Below are positions 42,485-54,500 of a DNA stretch of 64,000 nt, piece after piece. The DNA is taken from positions 1,260,148 through 1,324,147 of the forward strand of contig BLLK01000023.1 of assembly GCA_021927905.1 (NCBI GenBank). Direction: 5' to 3'. The notes under the pieces were generated by a model. That model was not told where the DNA came from and ran no database searches. It saw nothing but the letters and a program-made list of their open reading frames with translations. Numbering within the stretch: the first letter of the stretch is position 1; each line of letters starts with the position of its first letter. The position numbers were made by a program, and so were the translations under genes. Source of the stretch: Chaetoceros tenuissimus (taxonomy: Eukaryota > Bacillariophyta > Thalassiosirophyceae > Chaetocerotales > Chaetocerotaceae).

Positions 42485-45232
42485 TCATAGATCGCGAACC
42501 CCCATCCCGACAAATAGTGCGAGCCTCTTTCGATAGTCCTTTCGATGGTCTTCGTTTTGAGAATATCCACAACATCCGTTGTATGCTTCATTGCAAACGC
42601 TTTCTTTCTCTGACTCGGAACTAAACTTAAATCCATGATCTACAAGATTTTTCAAGGAGGTAAAGTCCATCTCTAAAAAAGAATCCTCTCGTGACACATA
42701 ACCATCAATAAATGAACTAAGTTGAGCATCTCCAATCTCTTGAACATTCTTTGAACCAAGCTTTTTCAACCCACTTTTCTCAAGGAAGGCCTCATCTAAC
42801 AATCCATTTTCTGCAAAGAAAGCCTGGTTTGCTTTCCATTGGCTCCTATGCCTGATTCCGAAAGTTTCTCTCCATTCCTTTTTGACGTACGAAACTAAGT
42901 CACCTCCCTTACAACCGTTCTCGTACGCCCACTTGACATCTTCTAAATCAACGTGACATGCAATTTGTGATAGGAAAAGTGTATTTCTTGTACAGTCTAA
43001 GCACCACGGCAAGCCAAGACTATGAAAATATTTGATTCCATCTATTTCACGACGTGTACGAAATACTTCTTCAAGTGATGTAAAGTTCTGCATATCTTTG
43101 CCCTTTTCCAAAAGGTAAGAGATACCCTCAAACCAAGGATTACTTCTAGATTTGAACATCTGTGTGAATAGCTTACTGTCGAAGTTTGAGTTCTTTCCAA
43201 TGAAATAGTCAAGCAGTCCAAGTTCTTTCTTTTCAATAAGAACAGAGTTCAAATTAGATGAACGCAAATTTTCATAGTCAAATGTGCAGCCATTGTCTAT
43301 AAGATAATTCAACTTGTCTAAACTAAAGCTAAAACTTTTCAACAGATGATAATATTCTTCCCCGGGAGTCGTCCAAGGGCAACCATCTTCATGAGCATAC
43401 TGAATCATCTCCAGAGTACCGCCTCCTACAATATGTTTCATAATGTCACCACACCATGGAATAGAGATGCTGCGAAGGAATTTGATGATTTCAAAGTACT
43501 CAGCAACTTTATATGCGAACCACTCTTTCATCTCACTGAATTCATAGCCTAGCTCGTACATTAAACGAAAGACTTCCACACTGCCTGTATTTTCGATCGC
43601 ATTTTTGACACCGTAAGCGTTGAAGTTGTCGTATCCAAGATCAAAGCAATACTGAATCATTTCTAAAGACTTGGTGCTAATTGCACCGGCAAGAACTTTT
43701 GAGTTTTCGTCATTTATTTTGTAACCTCCAATCTCTAGTAGCCACTTAAGCGATTGAACATTTCCACTCTTGATTGCACACTCACAATAATCTAAATTGT
43801 TTTTCAGATAAGCATCATCCATAAACCCAATACACAAATCATCATTGTCCATGATACCAATTTCACGTAACCACTGCAGTATCTCAATTTTACCATATTC
43901 AATTGCAGGTTTGCAATACCTCTGTAGTCCTAAGAAATAATGAAGTTCTTCATAAAGGTACTTGAGCACATGCAAATGACCTCTTTCTACGAGCTTAGAC
44001 AGTGTTTCATCTCACTGAATTCATAGCCTAGCTCGTACATTAAACGAAAGACTTCCACACTGCCTGTATTTTCGATCGCATTTTTGACACCGTAAGCGTT
44101 GAAGTTGTCGTATCCAAGATCAAAGCAATACTGAATCATTTCTAAAGACTTGGTGCTAATTGCACCGGCAAGAACTTTTGAGTTTTCGTCATTTATTTTG
44201 TAACCTCCAATCTCTAGTAGCCACTTAAGCGATTGAACATTTCCACTCTTGATTGCACACTCACAATAATCTAAATTGTTTTTCAGATAAGCATCATCCA
44301 TAAACCCAATACACAAATCATCATTGTCCATGATACCAATTTCACGTAACCACTGCAGTATCTCAATTTTACCATATTCAATTGCAGGTTTGCAATACCT
44401 CTGTAGTCCTAAGAAATAATGAAGTTCTTCATAAAGGTACTTGAGCACATGCAAATGACCTCTTTCTACGAGCTTAGACAGTGTCACGACCTTTTTAGGT
44501 TTCAAAGAGACCTCCTTTTCAAATTCACTTTGAATCATCATAATTTTCTTCGTCTTCAGAATCGTAATCTGGAAAGATAGTTCTATACTTCATCTCAACT
44601 AAGGAAACAAGTCGTGGCCGTCCGTCACAGCAGCTCTCAAAATATCAATGTTGCCATTTACTGCAGCTGCTCTTAGCATGTTATCTTTCTCTTCCAAAGA
44701 TTTGCAAAGAATATTGAGACAATACCTTGCTAGATTTACAGATGTCGCCATTTCAAGATAAGTCGTTTCTCGCCCGAACTTAGCTTTGTAGGCTTTGTGG
44801 AGTTTCTTTGATGCCAGACCTATTGATCCATAATGGCCTTGACCTAAATATGATAAGCAGTTACTCAATACTTCATCTGGCAAAGAATACAAAGGCGCTA
44901 ACTCCTGTCCGTAGTTCATGAGAACTTGAGCTTTGTGCTTTTTTGTCTCTTTCTCTTCAACGTACTTTACTACTGCGGCCTCTACACTTGCTTGCAGATT
45001 TTCAAAATCAATTATGAACTTGAGCTCTTGAAATTCTTTCAATAATGCAGATAGTTTGTTTGATATCTTTTTTGCTCTAAGAGCATCAGAAGCACTAGCT
45101 TTATGAAGAGCTAGCTATATCTTTCTTGTTACTAACGAGGACAGCAAGAGAAGTACTACTAGTAGAACAAGTACCTTCCTCTGTACGTGCTCTTTTCCGA
45201 CCCGGCTCGGAAACTTCACTGTTTGTAGTCAT
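42485..45232 (-). pseudogene. F-box/ankyrin-like protein gene broken by a 479-bp duplication and frameshifts
   Basis: It starts at ATG 45232 (MTTNSEVSEPGRKRARTEEG). After a frameshift near 45105 it has an F-box-like segment (LYSLPDEVLSNCLSYLGQG). Frame changes near 44600 and 44545 follow, then ankyrin-like/DUF repeats of the 'LKYLYEE … LQWLREIG … LKWLLEIGG … IQYCFDLGYD' type down to a stop at 42485. A perfect 479-bp tandem duplication (43526-44004 and 44005-44483) lies inside the repeat region. Because 479 is not a multiple of three, the first copy ends in HCLSS-stop and the second starts without an initiator. With one copy removed, the repeat region reads through. F-box/ankyrin proteins usually act in ubiquitin ligases. 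It is a recent pseudogene or an assembly artefact plus older damage. Confidence 0.7.
43526..44483. repeat. 479-bp perfect tandem duplication
   Basis: 43526-44004 and 44005-44483 are identical as far as I could compare. The junction is at 44004/44005. Confidence 0.9.
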
Positions 45233-45383
45233 TGACTTCGTTTTAGTTCAAGTTGATACAGTTTGCTGTTGTAGACTAATCACTTAGTTAGTTCGATTCC
45301 GTTTCAAAGAACTAGTGATGAGCATTTATGTTTGCTAGAGAGTGAGAGTGCTTGAAAGAGGGAAGAGAACAGGCTAGATAATG

Positions 45384-45391
45384 TGACGTCA
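45384..45391. promoter_or_regulatory. TGACGTCA palindrome upstream of the F-box pseudogene
   Basis: It lies about 150 bp upstream of ATG 45232, nearly the same distance as in LRR gene 2 (TGACGTCA to ATG 153 bp). Confidence 0.4.
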
Positions 45392-45542
45392 TATATTTCT
45401 GAACATGATGCAGTTTTTTATTCCCCCCCACCAAAATTCACCCCCAAAACATGTGACTAACGTTTCGGCAAGGGCGCCATATTTGTTGCCTTGAATCTAA
45501 TAGATTTTACACGGGGGACTTAGAGGCCGGTTCGTCCCATTT

Positions 45543-46190
45543 TTACTCAAAATTGACATTAGAGTCCAGAAGTCCCTTTAGAGTCAACCACAGTTAGGAG
45601 CTCCACGCCTTATTTTGACTCTAATGTTGACTCTAATAGAATTTTGGATTCTACATAAAAATATAATACCTATAACCCTTGACCTAACACATAAATATAT
45701 GTACCAGCTAGTACCTACAGGGTACTACATGTAGTCCGTCACTGCGTTCATATTTCATACATTCAATCACAATTACATTTCAATTGATTGCAATCCCTCT
45801 CCACAAACATACAAACACTGAATGATGAATATACGAAACTATTTCGCTGCACTTCGTTCAGTTGATAGCAATGATGGAGCTGCTTAACAGCAAAACACTC
45901 AGCAAGTCGAAGAAGCAGCCCTTCCTCCTTCCAAAAATAATACTATTGCACATGAACAAGAAGCACAGCAGCACATGGAAGACCAAATGGAAGCCAATCA
46001 TTTTGAAGAACAAGAAGATGAAGTAACGGATGATAGTTTGGAAGATATTCCTCTTTCAATGTCGGAAACTGTTCATGAGCATGGTCGGAAAGCAACTGGA
46101 ATAGTTAAAGAACAAATGGAAAAACTGAACCAATTAGTAAAGAAAAAGAGATAGTGGAAGCTGCTTTCCTGAGGGGTCAATTTTGAGTAA
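45543..46190. other. 15-bp inverted repeat pair flanking a decayed ORF (possible TIRs)
   Basis: TTACTCAAAATTGAC at 45543-45557 is repeated in inverse orientation at 46176-46190. Between them lies the broken ORF starting at 45822. The first arm overlaps the start of an 11-bp inverted pair (ACATTAGAGTC at 45556-45566, complement at 45617-45627). They could be terminal repeats of a small DNA element. Confidence 0.4.
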
Positions 46191-46436
46191 TCCGCCAAAA
46201 CTATCCAAAAGTGATATTCATACATGTTGAAAAGATTTTTACCAGATGAAAGTATTCAATTGGTTTCCAGATGAAATGATGCCACTTGTTTGGAAACTAT
46301 CTTGTCCAAATTGTGGTGACTGTAAAAAGAATAGGGATTTACCAAATCCTCGTACAAGTACAACTGCTAATATCACAGAACTTGGTACTACGCAGCAAAT
46401 ACAAAGGAAAAATGTGACACTCCAGGATGTGTAGAA
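45822..46436 (+). pseudogene. Decayed ORF pieces, mobile-element-like
   Basis: From ATG 45822 the frame reads MMNIRNYFAALRSVDSNDG, then an in-frame stop. The same frame then continues with Gln/Glu-rich sequence (HEQEAQQHMEDQMEAN) to a second stop near 46154. From 46246 a different frame gives NWFPDEMMPLVWKLSCPNCG, a W-P-x-M…CPxC pattern I associate with zinc-binding parts of transposon proteins in algae and oomycetes. No complete gene remains. Confidence 0.35.
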
Positions 46437-46963
46437 AAGTATGGAGATACATGTCCAAAAAAATACTCAAGAAGGTGTAAGATATTGGAAGAACAAGATG
46501 TAACATTCAAAAAATTGAGAAGAAAGGCTCATATCAGAAGCTGTGCAAATCCGAACTGTTTTGATCTTAAAGCGACAAATAATAGGACGAGATGTATTGC
46601 TCTATTGAATGAAAATACTTCATAAAGTTAAAAGCTTACTTTATGTATCTTTAATTATTTTCATTTTGCTGGTCATTCATCTATCGATCCAAGAGATAGC
46701 TTCATCAAACAATGACAAATGGAAATTCTTTCCTTTCTTTTCTCCTTTTTCCTCTTTTGTCTGCAATGCTTTTTCTCTTTTTCTTTCCCTCTCCTGAGAT
46801 AGGAAGGAAAGAGACATTTACTTTGAATATAAAAGAAAAAGAGATAGAAAGGGAAGAAACTGTTATATTAAATAAAAAGAAAAAAGAAAGGAGAAGGGAC
46901 AGAAACTATATATATTATTAGTAAAAAATGCAAAATTGCATGAGATATCCATGCCCAGGTAAA

Positions 46964-47010
46964 TCCGCTGTTACAGCTGTTCTGAGTCCCATTTCCACTG
47001 TAACAGCGGA
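46964..47010. other. 13-bp inverted repeat downstream of the nuclease-like element
   Basis: TCCGCTGTTACAG at 46964-46976 is mirrored by CTGTAACAGCGGA at 46998-47010, with a 21-nt loop. It lies 112 bp beyond the stop of the element ORF at 47122, so it could be an end structure of that element or a 3'-end hairpin. Confidence 0.5.
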
Positions 47011-47121
47011 AATCCACTTACGCGCAAAAAACACTAACAAACCTTGACACGACAAAGAACAAAACATCAAATTTTAGCGATTATTTCTCTCTACAAGACC
47101 TATTCCAATGAATTCATTCTT

Positions 47122-49511
47122 TCACTCTGAACCACTCAAATCTTGCTCATCTACTCCCTCGTCTGCTTGGTAGTTGGTAATCCTCAAGTGATGTGAATGT
47201 TCCTTCAAGAAGCAGGTCATCACTCTGTACCACATTGCCTCTTCCTTCCTTTGATCTTTGTTTGTGAAAGGCTTAATTCTCACTGTATCTTCAGGGAATT
47301 TTTGATTCTTTATTACCTTTCCCACATTACATAAAGGTCGCCTACATGTGAAGCACATTGAAAATGTATCTTTACCACAGAGCCAGCACCGATATGGTCT
47401 TGTTAGTTCTATTCCCGGTTCACAAAATTGTGCAAAGAACGGAAGACCTCCTGCTTTTCCCTGCTGACAAGCTTTGACACGAGTCCAATAATCACTATCA
47501 TCTGGCTTCCAATTGAGATCTGTTTTATAATTCCTTGTTGGTGTTTCAAATGTTCTTGGAGTAGTATATTGAAGAATTGGTCCACCAAATCTATGGGAAG
47601 TCCTACCATTTGGTGGTGGTAGAGGAGGGAGATTTGCAACTAAACAAGATTTTGCCAGTTGTTCCTTTTTAGCTTTGCGTTGAAAATATTTATTCAAAAA
47701 ATTAAGTGTTTTGTGGAAGGAATATCTGTCAGATGCAGCTTTACGTAGATTTTTAAGCGATTTATGATTTTCAGGTTTGCAAGTGAAGACTGCGATGAAT
47801 GAATACAAATGCAAGAAGCATCAAACGTGAGCTTGCATGACTGTTACAATTTATATGCGGATGCTTGAAGCGGTGGCTTTCCATTATAGCAGTGGTTGTA
47901 TCGGATCCTGACTTGAATGAATTCCAATTTGCATGTATTGCTGGTATAATACGTTTCAATGGAGGCATCGGTAGATTCTGTGTCTGACTGACATGCCGCC
48001 ACAGATAAAACTGGGACAGAAACTCTTCTGTACCACCAATTGTTGGAATAGTGTTGGCAATCGATGAAACCTTTTTCAACTCATTCTCGGATACTGTCTC
48101 TTGATAAGCTCAGGAAAGTGCATCTCCATACATAGCCTTTAGACATTCACCGTAGTCTCGAAGCAGATTTTCTGATAACTTAACAGCATTCCCATGGATA
48201 ATTTTCCCATTTACATCTGCAACAATAAACATAATCTTTGTTAAGTTGTAGACATATGAGTGATGTAAAATCTGAGTCCTTTCGCTCAATTTCCGTCTAT
48301 ACAGTTTTTCATCAAGGTCTGTAATATTTAGCAATCTGCTTTGGAACTCCTTTTCTTTGTTGTACTCTTTTGTGCTGACCCTAACCCTAGTTTTAATCTC
48401 TACACCCCAGATTTCCAATTCATCATTATTATTGTCTGTAGTCTGAACAACAGCTAGTGCATCTATACTGTCTTTGATGTACAGCAAACCTTTCTTTCCT
48501 ACCAAGCCTGTTGTAAAAACCGCCACGACTTTATTAATACTTGCAATAGTAGACAACTTTCCCTCATTTGCATCTCTTGCAAAGTTTTGGATCACTTTAG
48601 GTTCATTCTTATGACCAATAAGACACACATTTTTTCTTGCGCCCTTGAAATTGCTTTGAAATGACTGCAGCATAAGTTTTCTTTTGATTTCCTTCTTTCC
48701 ATTGATTTCCGTGTTAATATCTCTTGGTAAGTTGGTGCTCTGATTTTCATCAGCTTCTAGTTCCAATTGATGTTTGATCAAAGTCATCTCTTTATTTTGT
48801 TGCTTTACTTTGAGACGATATTTGGAACAAGTACACATGAGAATTTCTTTTGTGTAAAAGAGATATTTCCTTGTGGAATTGCTATACATCAGTAGCTGTT
48901 GTATTTCCTTTCTTGTCTACGTCAATATCAATTGAAGAGACTCGTCTTCGGAAAGAATCATGTACAGATTTCAATTGATTGTTGTCAGTCAATCTTTCTT
49001 GTACTACCTTCTCTGCATCCTCTTTAGATAACACTTTGTCACAAGAAATATAATTTTCGTATACATCGTAAATGAATTGCTTCCATGGATCCACTTCCGG
49101 CAAGAACAGTTCATTGGTAATTGTCTTGATATGGTTGAGAAAAGATTCTTCTTCTTTTGATATGTCAATGATGTCAGCTCCAATTCGTTCATAAGAAAGG
49201 AATTCTCCCAAGTTGGTCCATTTATTGCCTTTGCGACATGCTTACATTTATCTCTTACATCAGTATTACTCCAATGAAGAAATATGAAACTTGCACTGAA
49301 TGTAGCCCAAGCTTGAGAGGACAAAAAAACTCCACTTGCGTAGTAGAAACCAGTTGGATGTACCTTCCTTGATTGTAAGAAACTCGACATTGTTTTGCAT
49401 ATAGTCAAGTACTACAATCTTTGCATCTTCTTCACTAGACTCTAAATCATTCTTGTTGATGTAAGCTGTTGTAAAACAGTCAAAGAACAGAGATTGAATG
49501 ATGAGGAGCAA
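47122..49511 (-). pseudogene. Degenerate mobile-element protein: PD-(D/E)XK-like nuclease segment, 'SGSDTTT' segment, Cys-rich tail
   Basis: Six overlapping minus-strand frames (49511-49266, 49408-49004, 49211-48882, 48889-48110, 48079-47771, 47814-47122) read in order as one former long protein broken by at least four frameshifts. The 48889-48110 piece has DSIDALAVVQT … WGVEIKTRV, matching the D…E-x-K pattern of PD-(D/E)XK nucleases. Then come GGTEEFLSQFYLWRH and SGSDTTTAIMES, and finally a zinc-binding-like CWLCGKDTFSMCFTCRRPLC. I recall this combination in uncharacterised repetitive proteins of diatoms and oomycetes, some labelled PiggyBac-like; not verified. The N-terminus is cut where the satellite array begins (about 49483). 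Confidence 0.5.
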
Positions 49512-50785
49512 GTAAGTGTAGATTGGGTTAGCTAACTGTAATGTTGATAGAAGAAGTGCAAATGTGAGGAGGAAGATAGAAGAGTAGTGAAAGTTTGTGG
49601 ATTAGGGGTAACGTTGATTGAAGGTAGTATGGGAAAGAGTAGTTTTGAGATAGAGTAGATGATGGAGGATATACATAGCAGAGAGAAGAGGAAGATTGAG
49701 TGTGCTTGTATGTTTTAGGATTGTGTGTATGAAGTTATTGTATTGATGAAATGATGAAGAACAGAGATTGAATGATGAGGAGCAAGTAAGTGTAGATTGG
49801 GTTAGCTAACCGTAATGTTGATAGAAGAAGTGTAAATGTGAGGAGGAAGATAGAAGAGTAGTGAAAGTTTGTGGATTAGGGGTAACGTTGATTGAAGGTA
49901 GTATGGGAAAGAGTAGTATGAGATAGAGTAGATGATGGAGGATATAGATAGCAGAGAGAAGAGGAAGATTGAGTGTGCGTGTATGTTTTAGGATTGTGTG
50001 TATGAAGTTATTGTATTGATGAAATGATGAAGAACAGAGATTGAATGATGAGGAGCAAGTAAGTTTAGATTGGGTTAGCTAACCGTAATGTTGATAGAAG
50101 AAGTGTAAATGTGAGGAGGAAGATAGAAGAGTAGTGAAAGTTTGTGGATTAGGGGTAACGTTGATTGAAGGTAGTATGGGAAAGAGTAGTATTGAGATAG
50201 AGTAGATGATGGAGGATATAGATAGCAGAGAGAAGAGGAAGATTGAGTGTGCGTGTATGTTTTAGGATTGTGTGTATGAAGTTATTGTATTGATGAAATG
50301 ATGAAGAACAGAGATTGAATGATGAGGAGCAAGTAAGTGTAGATTGGGTTAGCTAACAGTAATGTTGATAGAAGAAGTGTAAATGTGAGGAGGAAGATAG
50401 AAGAGTAGTGAAAGTTTGTGGATTTGGGGTAACGTTGATTGAAGGTAGTATGGGAAAGAGTAGTATTGAGATAGAGTAGATGATGGAGGATATAGATAGC
50501 AGAGAGAAGAGGAAGATTGAGTGTGCGTGTATGTTTTAGGATTGTGTGTATGAAGTTATTGTATTGATGAAATGATGAAGAACAGAGATTGAATGACGAG
50601 GAGCAAGTAAGTGTAGATTGGGTTAGCTAACAGTAATGTTGATAGAAGAAGTGTATATGTGAGGAGGAAGATAGAAGAGTAGTGAAAGTTTGTGGATTAG
50701 GGGTAACGTTGATTGAAGGTAGTATGGGAAAGAGTAGTATTGAGATAGAGTAGATGATGGAGGATATACATAGCAGAGAGAAGAG
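49484..50785. repeat. Satellite array, left part (~273-bp units)
   Basis: The landmark AGAACAGAGATTGAATGA recurs at 49484, 49758, 50031, 50305 and about 50579, a period of 273-274 bp. Each unit contains the 12-bp palindrome GGTTAGCTAACC or a one-base variant. The array is interrupted at 50785 by a retrotransposon LTR and resumes exactly where it left off at 58731. Confidence 0.95.
50781..50785. other. Target-site duplication, left (AAGAG)
   Basis: AAGAG abuts the left LTR and is repeated directly after the right LTR at 58731-58735. The satellite sequence is continuous across the insertion once one copy is removed. Five bases is the usual Copia target duplication. Confidence 0.9.
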
Positions 50786-51501
50786 TACAGAAATATGGAC
50801 CTCTCGCTAGTCTAACTTAAAGCTAAACTCAGTTCTATCAATCGTATGTCTACTTACTTGGTAAGAAGTAAACTATCTAGCTTTGTAAATTGCGTAGACG
50901 GATGCAGAACTTGAATGCAGATACAAAGGTTCTCAGTTCCGAGCTTGAGAGTGTTGTGGGCGCTATTAACAGATCAGAAGCTTCTAGGAACTGCGATTGA
51001 ACTTGACGATGCGCTGCTTGACTAGTCAGAAGAAGATAGACTTGATGAGAGACCAGAGGAGTAGTAACTAGAGGAGCTAGTACTACTGCGATTAGTATTA
51101 ATGAATAGTAAATGTAGAGTGATACAGAAATGTGAATTCTGAAATTATAAACTTAGAAGTAAGAAAATTATGACAAGCAAATTTGCAAATATCTAAATAA
51201 ATCGACAGAGATCAGTGAAATATTCACCAGCATAACCTCAACGCATGCGTTGGAGTCTTATCAGTTCGCTGAACATACAAGAATAGTAAAATCCACGGTT
51301 CCACAAGTCTAGTTGTCTTATCAAAACGCATGAGGCTTAAACAAAACTTTCAAAATTTGCATTCCGAAAGCATCGCCAAAAGTCGTAGACATTCCGATAA
51401 ATTTAGCCAGTCACAGGAAGTTGATTGACGTACTTCAAATAAATTTAGCCAAAGACCATCCAACACATATGCAGCTAGAGACGTTGCCACGAGAGCCAAT
51501 T
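50786..51501 (-). repeat. 3' LTR (716 bp)
   Basis: Matches 58015-58730 with ten substitutions and no indels. In element sense it starts AATTGGCTC and ends TTTCTGTA. Confidence 0.95.
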
Positions 51502-51509
51502 CTCCCTTC
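51502..51509 (-). promoter_or_regulatory. Polypurine tract
   Basis: In element sense GAAGGGAG directly precedes the 3' LTR, the position expected for plus-strand priming. Confidence 0.7.
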
Positions 51510-51545
51510 AACGTCGAGACAAATATCAATTTGCAAGTCATACAA

Positions 51546-54500
51546 TTACCAGCCTTGTACCTTGGATCTAAGATACTCAAAAGTAATTCGATCCAAGCCC
51601 TTTGTCAAGTAATCAGCCTCTTGTTCCTTGGTTAGACAGTAGACAATCTCCATCTTATTCTCCTTATCATTGATGATGGACCAAAAGAAGTGCCAGCGAA
51701 CAAGATAGTGACGAGTTCTATTGGTCAATCTTTGATCAACAGCAAGAGAAAGAGCAGCAGAATGATCTTCATGAGCAGTAGAAACGATCTTGGAGACCGC
51801 CATACCCTTAGGAACAGAAAGCTTGGATACCATTTCTTCCAAAAGAGTCTTCACAGGTAGGAGTGCTCTCATGGCTAGACTGAGGGAGTAGTACTCTGCT
51901 TCAGCAGTAGATAGACAGATGGAAGGCATAAGCTGGGTTTTCCACACCAGAGGACACCCAGAAAGCTTAATAACATAGGCTCCACGAGACTTGACTGAAG
52001 AAGCAAGAATATGAGGCTCATAGTTATACAGACCAGCGAAATCGGCATCACAGAAACAGTCCAAACGAAGCTTGTTAGTAGGCTTGATGATTGTACCCTT
52101 TCCAATTGTACCCTTTCCAATTGTACCCTTTAGATAACGGCAGAGAATCTTTACAGCCTTGGCATGCGATTGCTTTGGATTGTGAGTAAATCTGCAGATC
52201 TGCGACACAGCAAACACAATATCAGTTCTGGTGTTGGTTGATAAGTAGAGTAACATTCCAGCAACAGAAGGATAGGACCAAGATTCAGAGAAAGGTTCAC
52301 CATCAGCATCGATTCCAAGAGGTTCACGGCGACAAGGGACCTTGTTTGGAGCACTATCAGAAAGACCGGTGGTTTCAAGAATCTTCTTGATCAAACCATC
52401 TTGAGTGAGATGAATGTTACCTTGAAGATCCTTATGATACTGAATACCCAAGAACTCAGTGAAAGTTCCCTCAAGAGTAAGCTGGAAGCCTTTGTCACGC
52501 AACTGCTGAATAAATTCATCCAAAACTTGCTTATTTTTGTAAGCAATACCAGTGTCATCGACGTAGAGAACCAAGAAGATATCAGACTTGTAGAACAAGC
52601 AGTGGTCATACTTGGAGCGTTCGAAACCGAGTTCAATGAAAGCATTGGAGCACATCTCATACCAGAGCTTCGGAGAATAAGTGGCACCGTACAAGGACTT
52701 CTTCAAACGAAGGCAACAATTGGGTTTACTGGTAGTAAAACCAAGTGGAACTTTCATGAAGGTGTTGTAGGGATTGTCACTTTGGCAGAAGGCATTGCTG
52801 AAGTCAATAGAGCAGGTTTCCCATCCAAGAAGAAGTGAAAGAAGCAGGAAGCAGCGAATAGTAGGATAAGCAACAACAGGAGCGAATACATCACCTACAG
52901 ATTCCATGAGATCACCGCGAAGACAGATACGACCTTTGTACTTCTTTACAGTACCATCAGGAGCACGCTTGATTCGAAAGACCCAAGTGCAAGGAACAAC
53001 TTTGGCTCCCTTAGGAACGGAAGAAAGAGGGACTTCTTCCCAAACACCATGGCTTTCCAACTCTTCAATCTCTTTCACAGCAGATTTAATCCATTGCTCA
53101 CGGTCAGGATGACGCATTGCTTCATGATAAGAGAACAAATCAGGGTCTTTGTTCTTCTTAGAGACAAAGATACCACCATTAGAGAGACTAGGAGAGTCAT
53201 CGATGCATGGAACACCATAAGCAGCAAAGAGATGATGAAAGTGGATTGGAGAAGGAATCAAAGAGGTATAGTATGATTTTCCATAAGTTGACTGGATGTT
53301 CATACGCTCAGGTTGCTTGCTACGACGATTGGAACGGCGCAGAGCTGAAGGAGGATCACTAGAGGATTGCTTAGATACCTTGGATGGACGAATTGAAGGC
53401 TTGGAAGGCTTGGGTTCGAGACCCGAAGTTGACGAAGAATAACCGTCAATTTGAGGAGACTTTGCTTCGATATTTGCACTTGTTGGAAAAATGTTCGTTT
53501 CGAAACTGACATTGGGTTCGAAACTCGCAACGGCAACAGAGGACTTTTCACCATCAGTATCAGCAGAATTCTCCCTTAAGGACGATGTTGGTGCTGGAGA
53601 ACTATTGGAAGCAGCAGGAGAACCGACGGAAGTAGGCATTGGAGGCAGACCAGAAGGAGATGAAGTAGGCTCATCAGTAGAGGAAATCAGTGGAGTTCTA
53701 GGCTTTGCTGATGCAAATCGCTCAAGGATTGCTGAAGTAGTGGCTTCACGATGACGAGCTTCAACGATGGAATCATTAAGAGCAGAAACAGCTGAGGTAT
53801 CTAATTCATCATCCCCAAAATACTGAAGTTCAGACTTGCCAAACATTTCAATCCACTCTGGCGAATTGAAATCAGGAAGAGCAGCTGCAGAAGAAGAAAC
53901 TGTAGCGAACCAATCGTCCATTACAACATGGTACTGAGGTGTGATGGACCCAGATTGCAAGTTCAGAAGACTGTAGACAGAACTGGCATACTCATCAGCA
54001 CGTCCAAGGTAGATACACTGGGTGGATCTTGGCTTCCAACAGGGTAACTTCTTACCATTGGCAAGGGTCTTTTCAAGGACATAAGCTGGGCAGCCGAAGA
54101 CATGAACATCATGAAGCTTCTCAAGTGGATATCTGGATCTAGTGAAGATGTCAGCAGGAGAAAGACCAGTGGAAGGGTTCGGCATATGATTCCAGAGCCA
54201 AGTTGCTTGCTTGATAGCCATGGGCCAAAGGGAAGAATCAGCGACTTCAGGCCAATGCAAAGCAGCATGGATCATCATAGCGCGAGCAATGGAGGTGATA
54301 GTCTGAATAGAACGTTCAGCTATCGCATTCTGATGATGGGCACCTACTCCTGCAAAAGCTTGGATCTGGCGGAAATCACTCATGTGTGCAGAAAATTCCT
54401 TGCTCGTAAAATACTTGGCATTATCCATTACATACTTCTGAGGGACGACTCCTACATCGCGACAAATAGCTTCAAAGTTTGCCTTGGACTCAAGCGTTGC

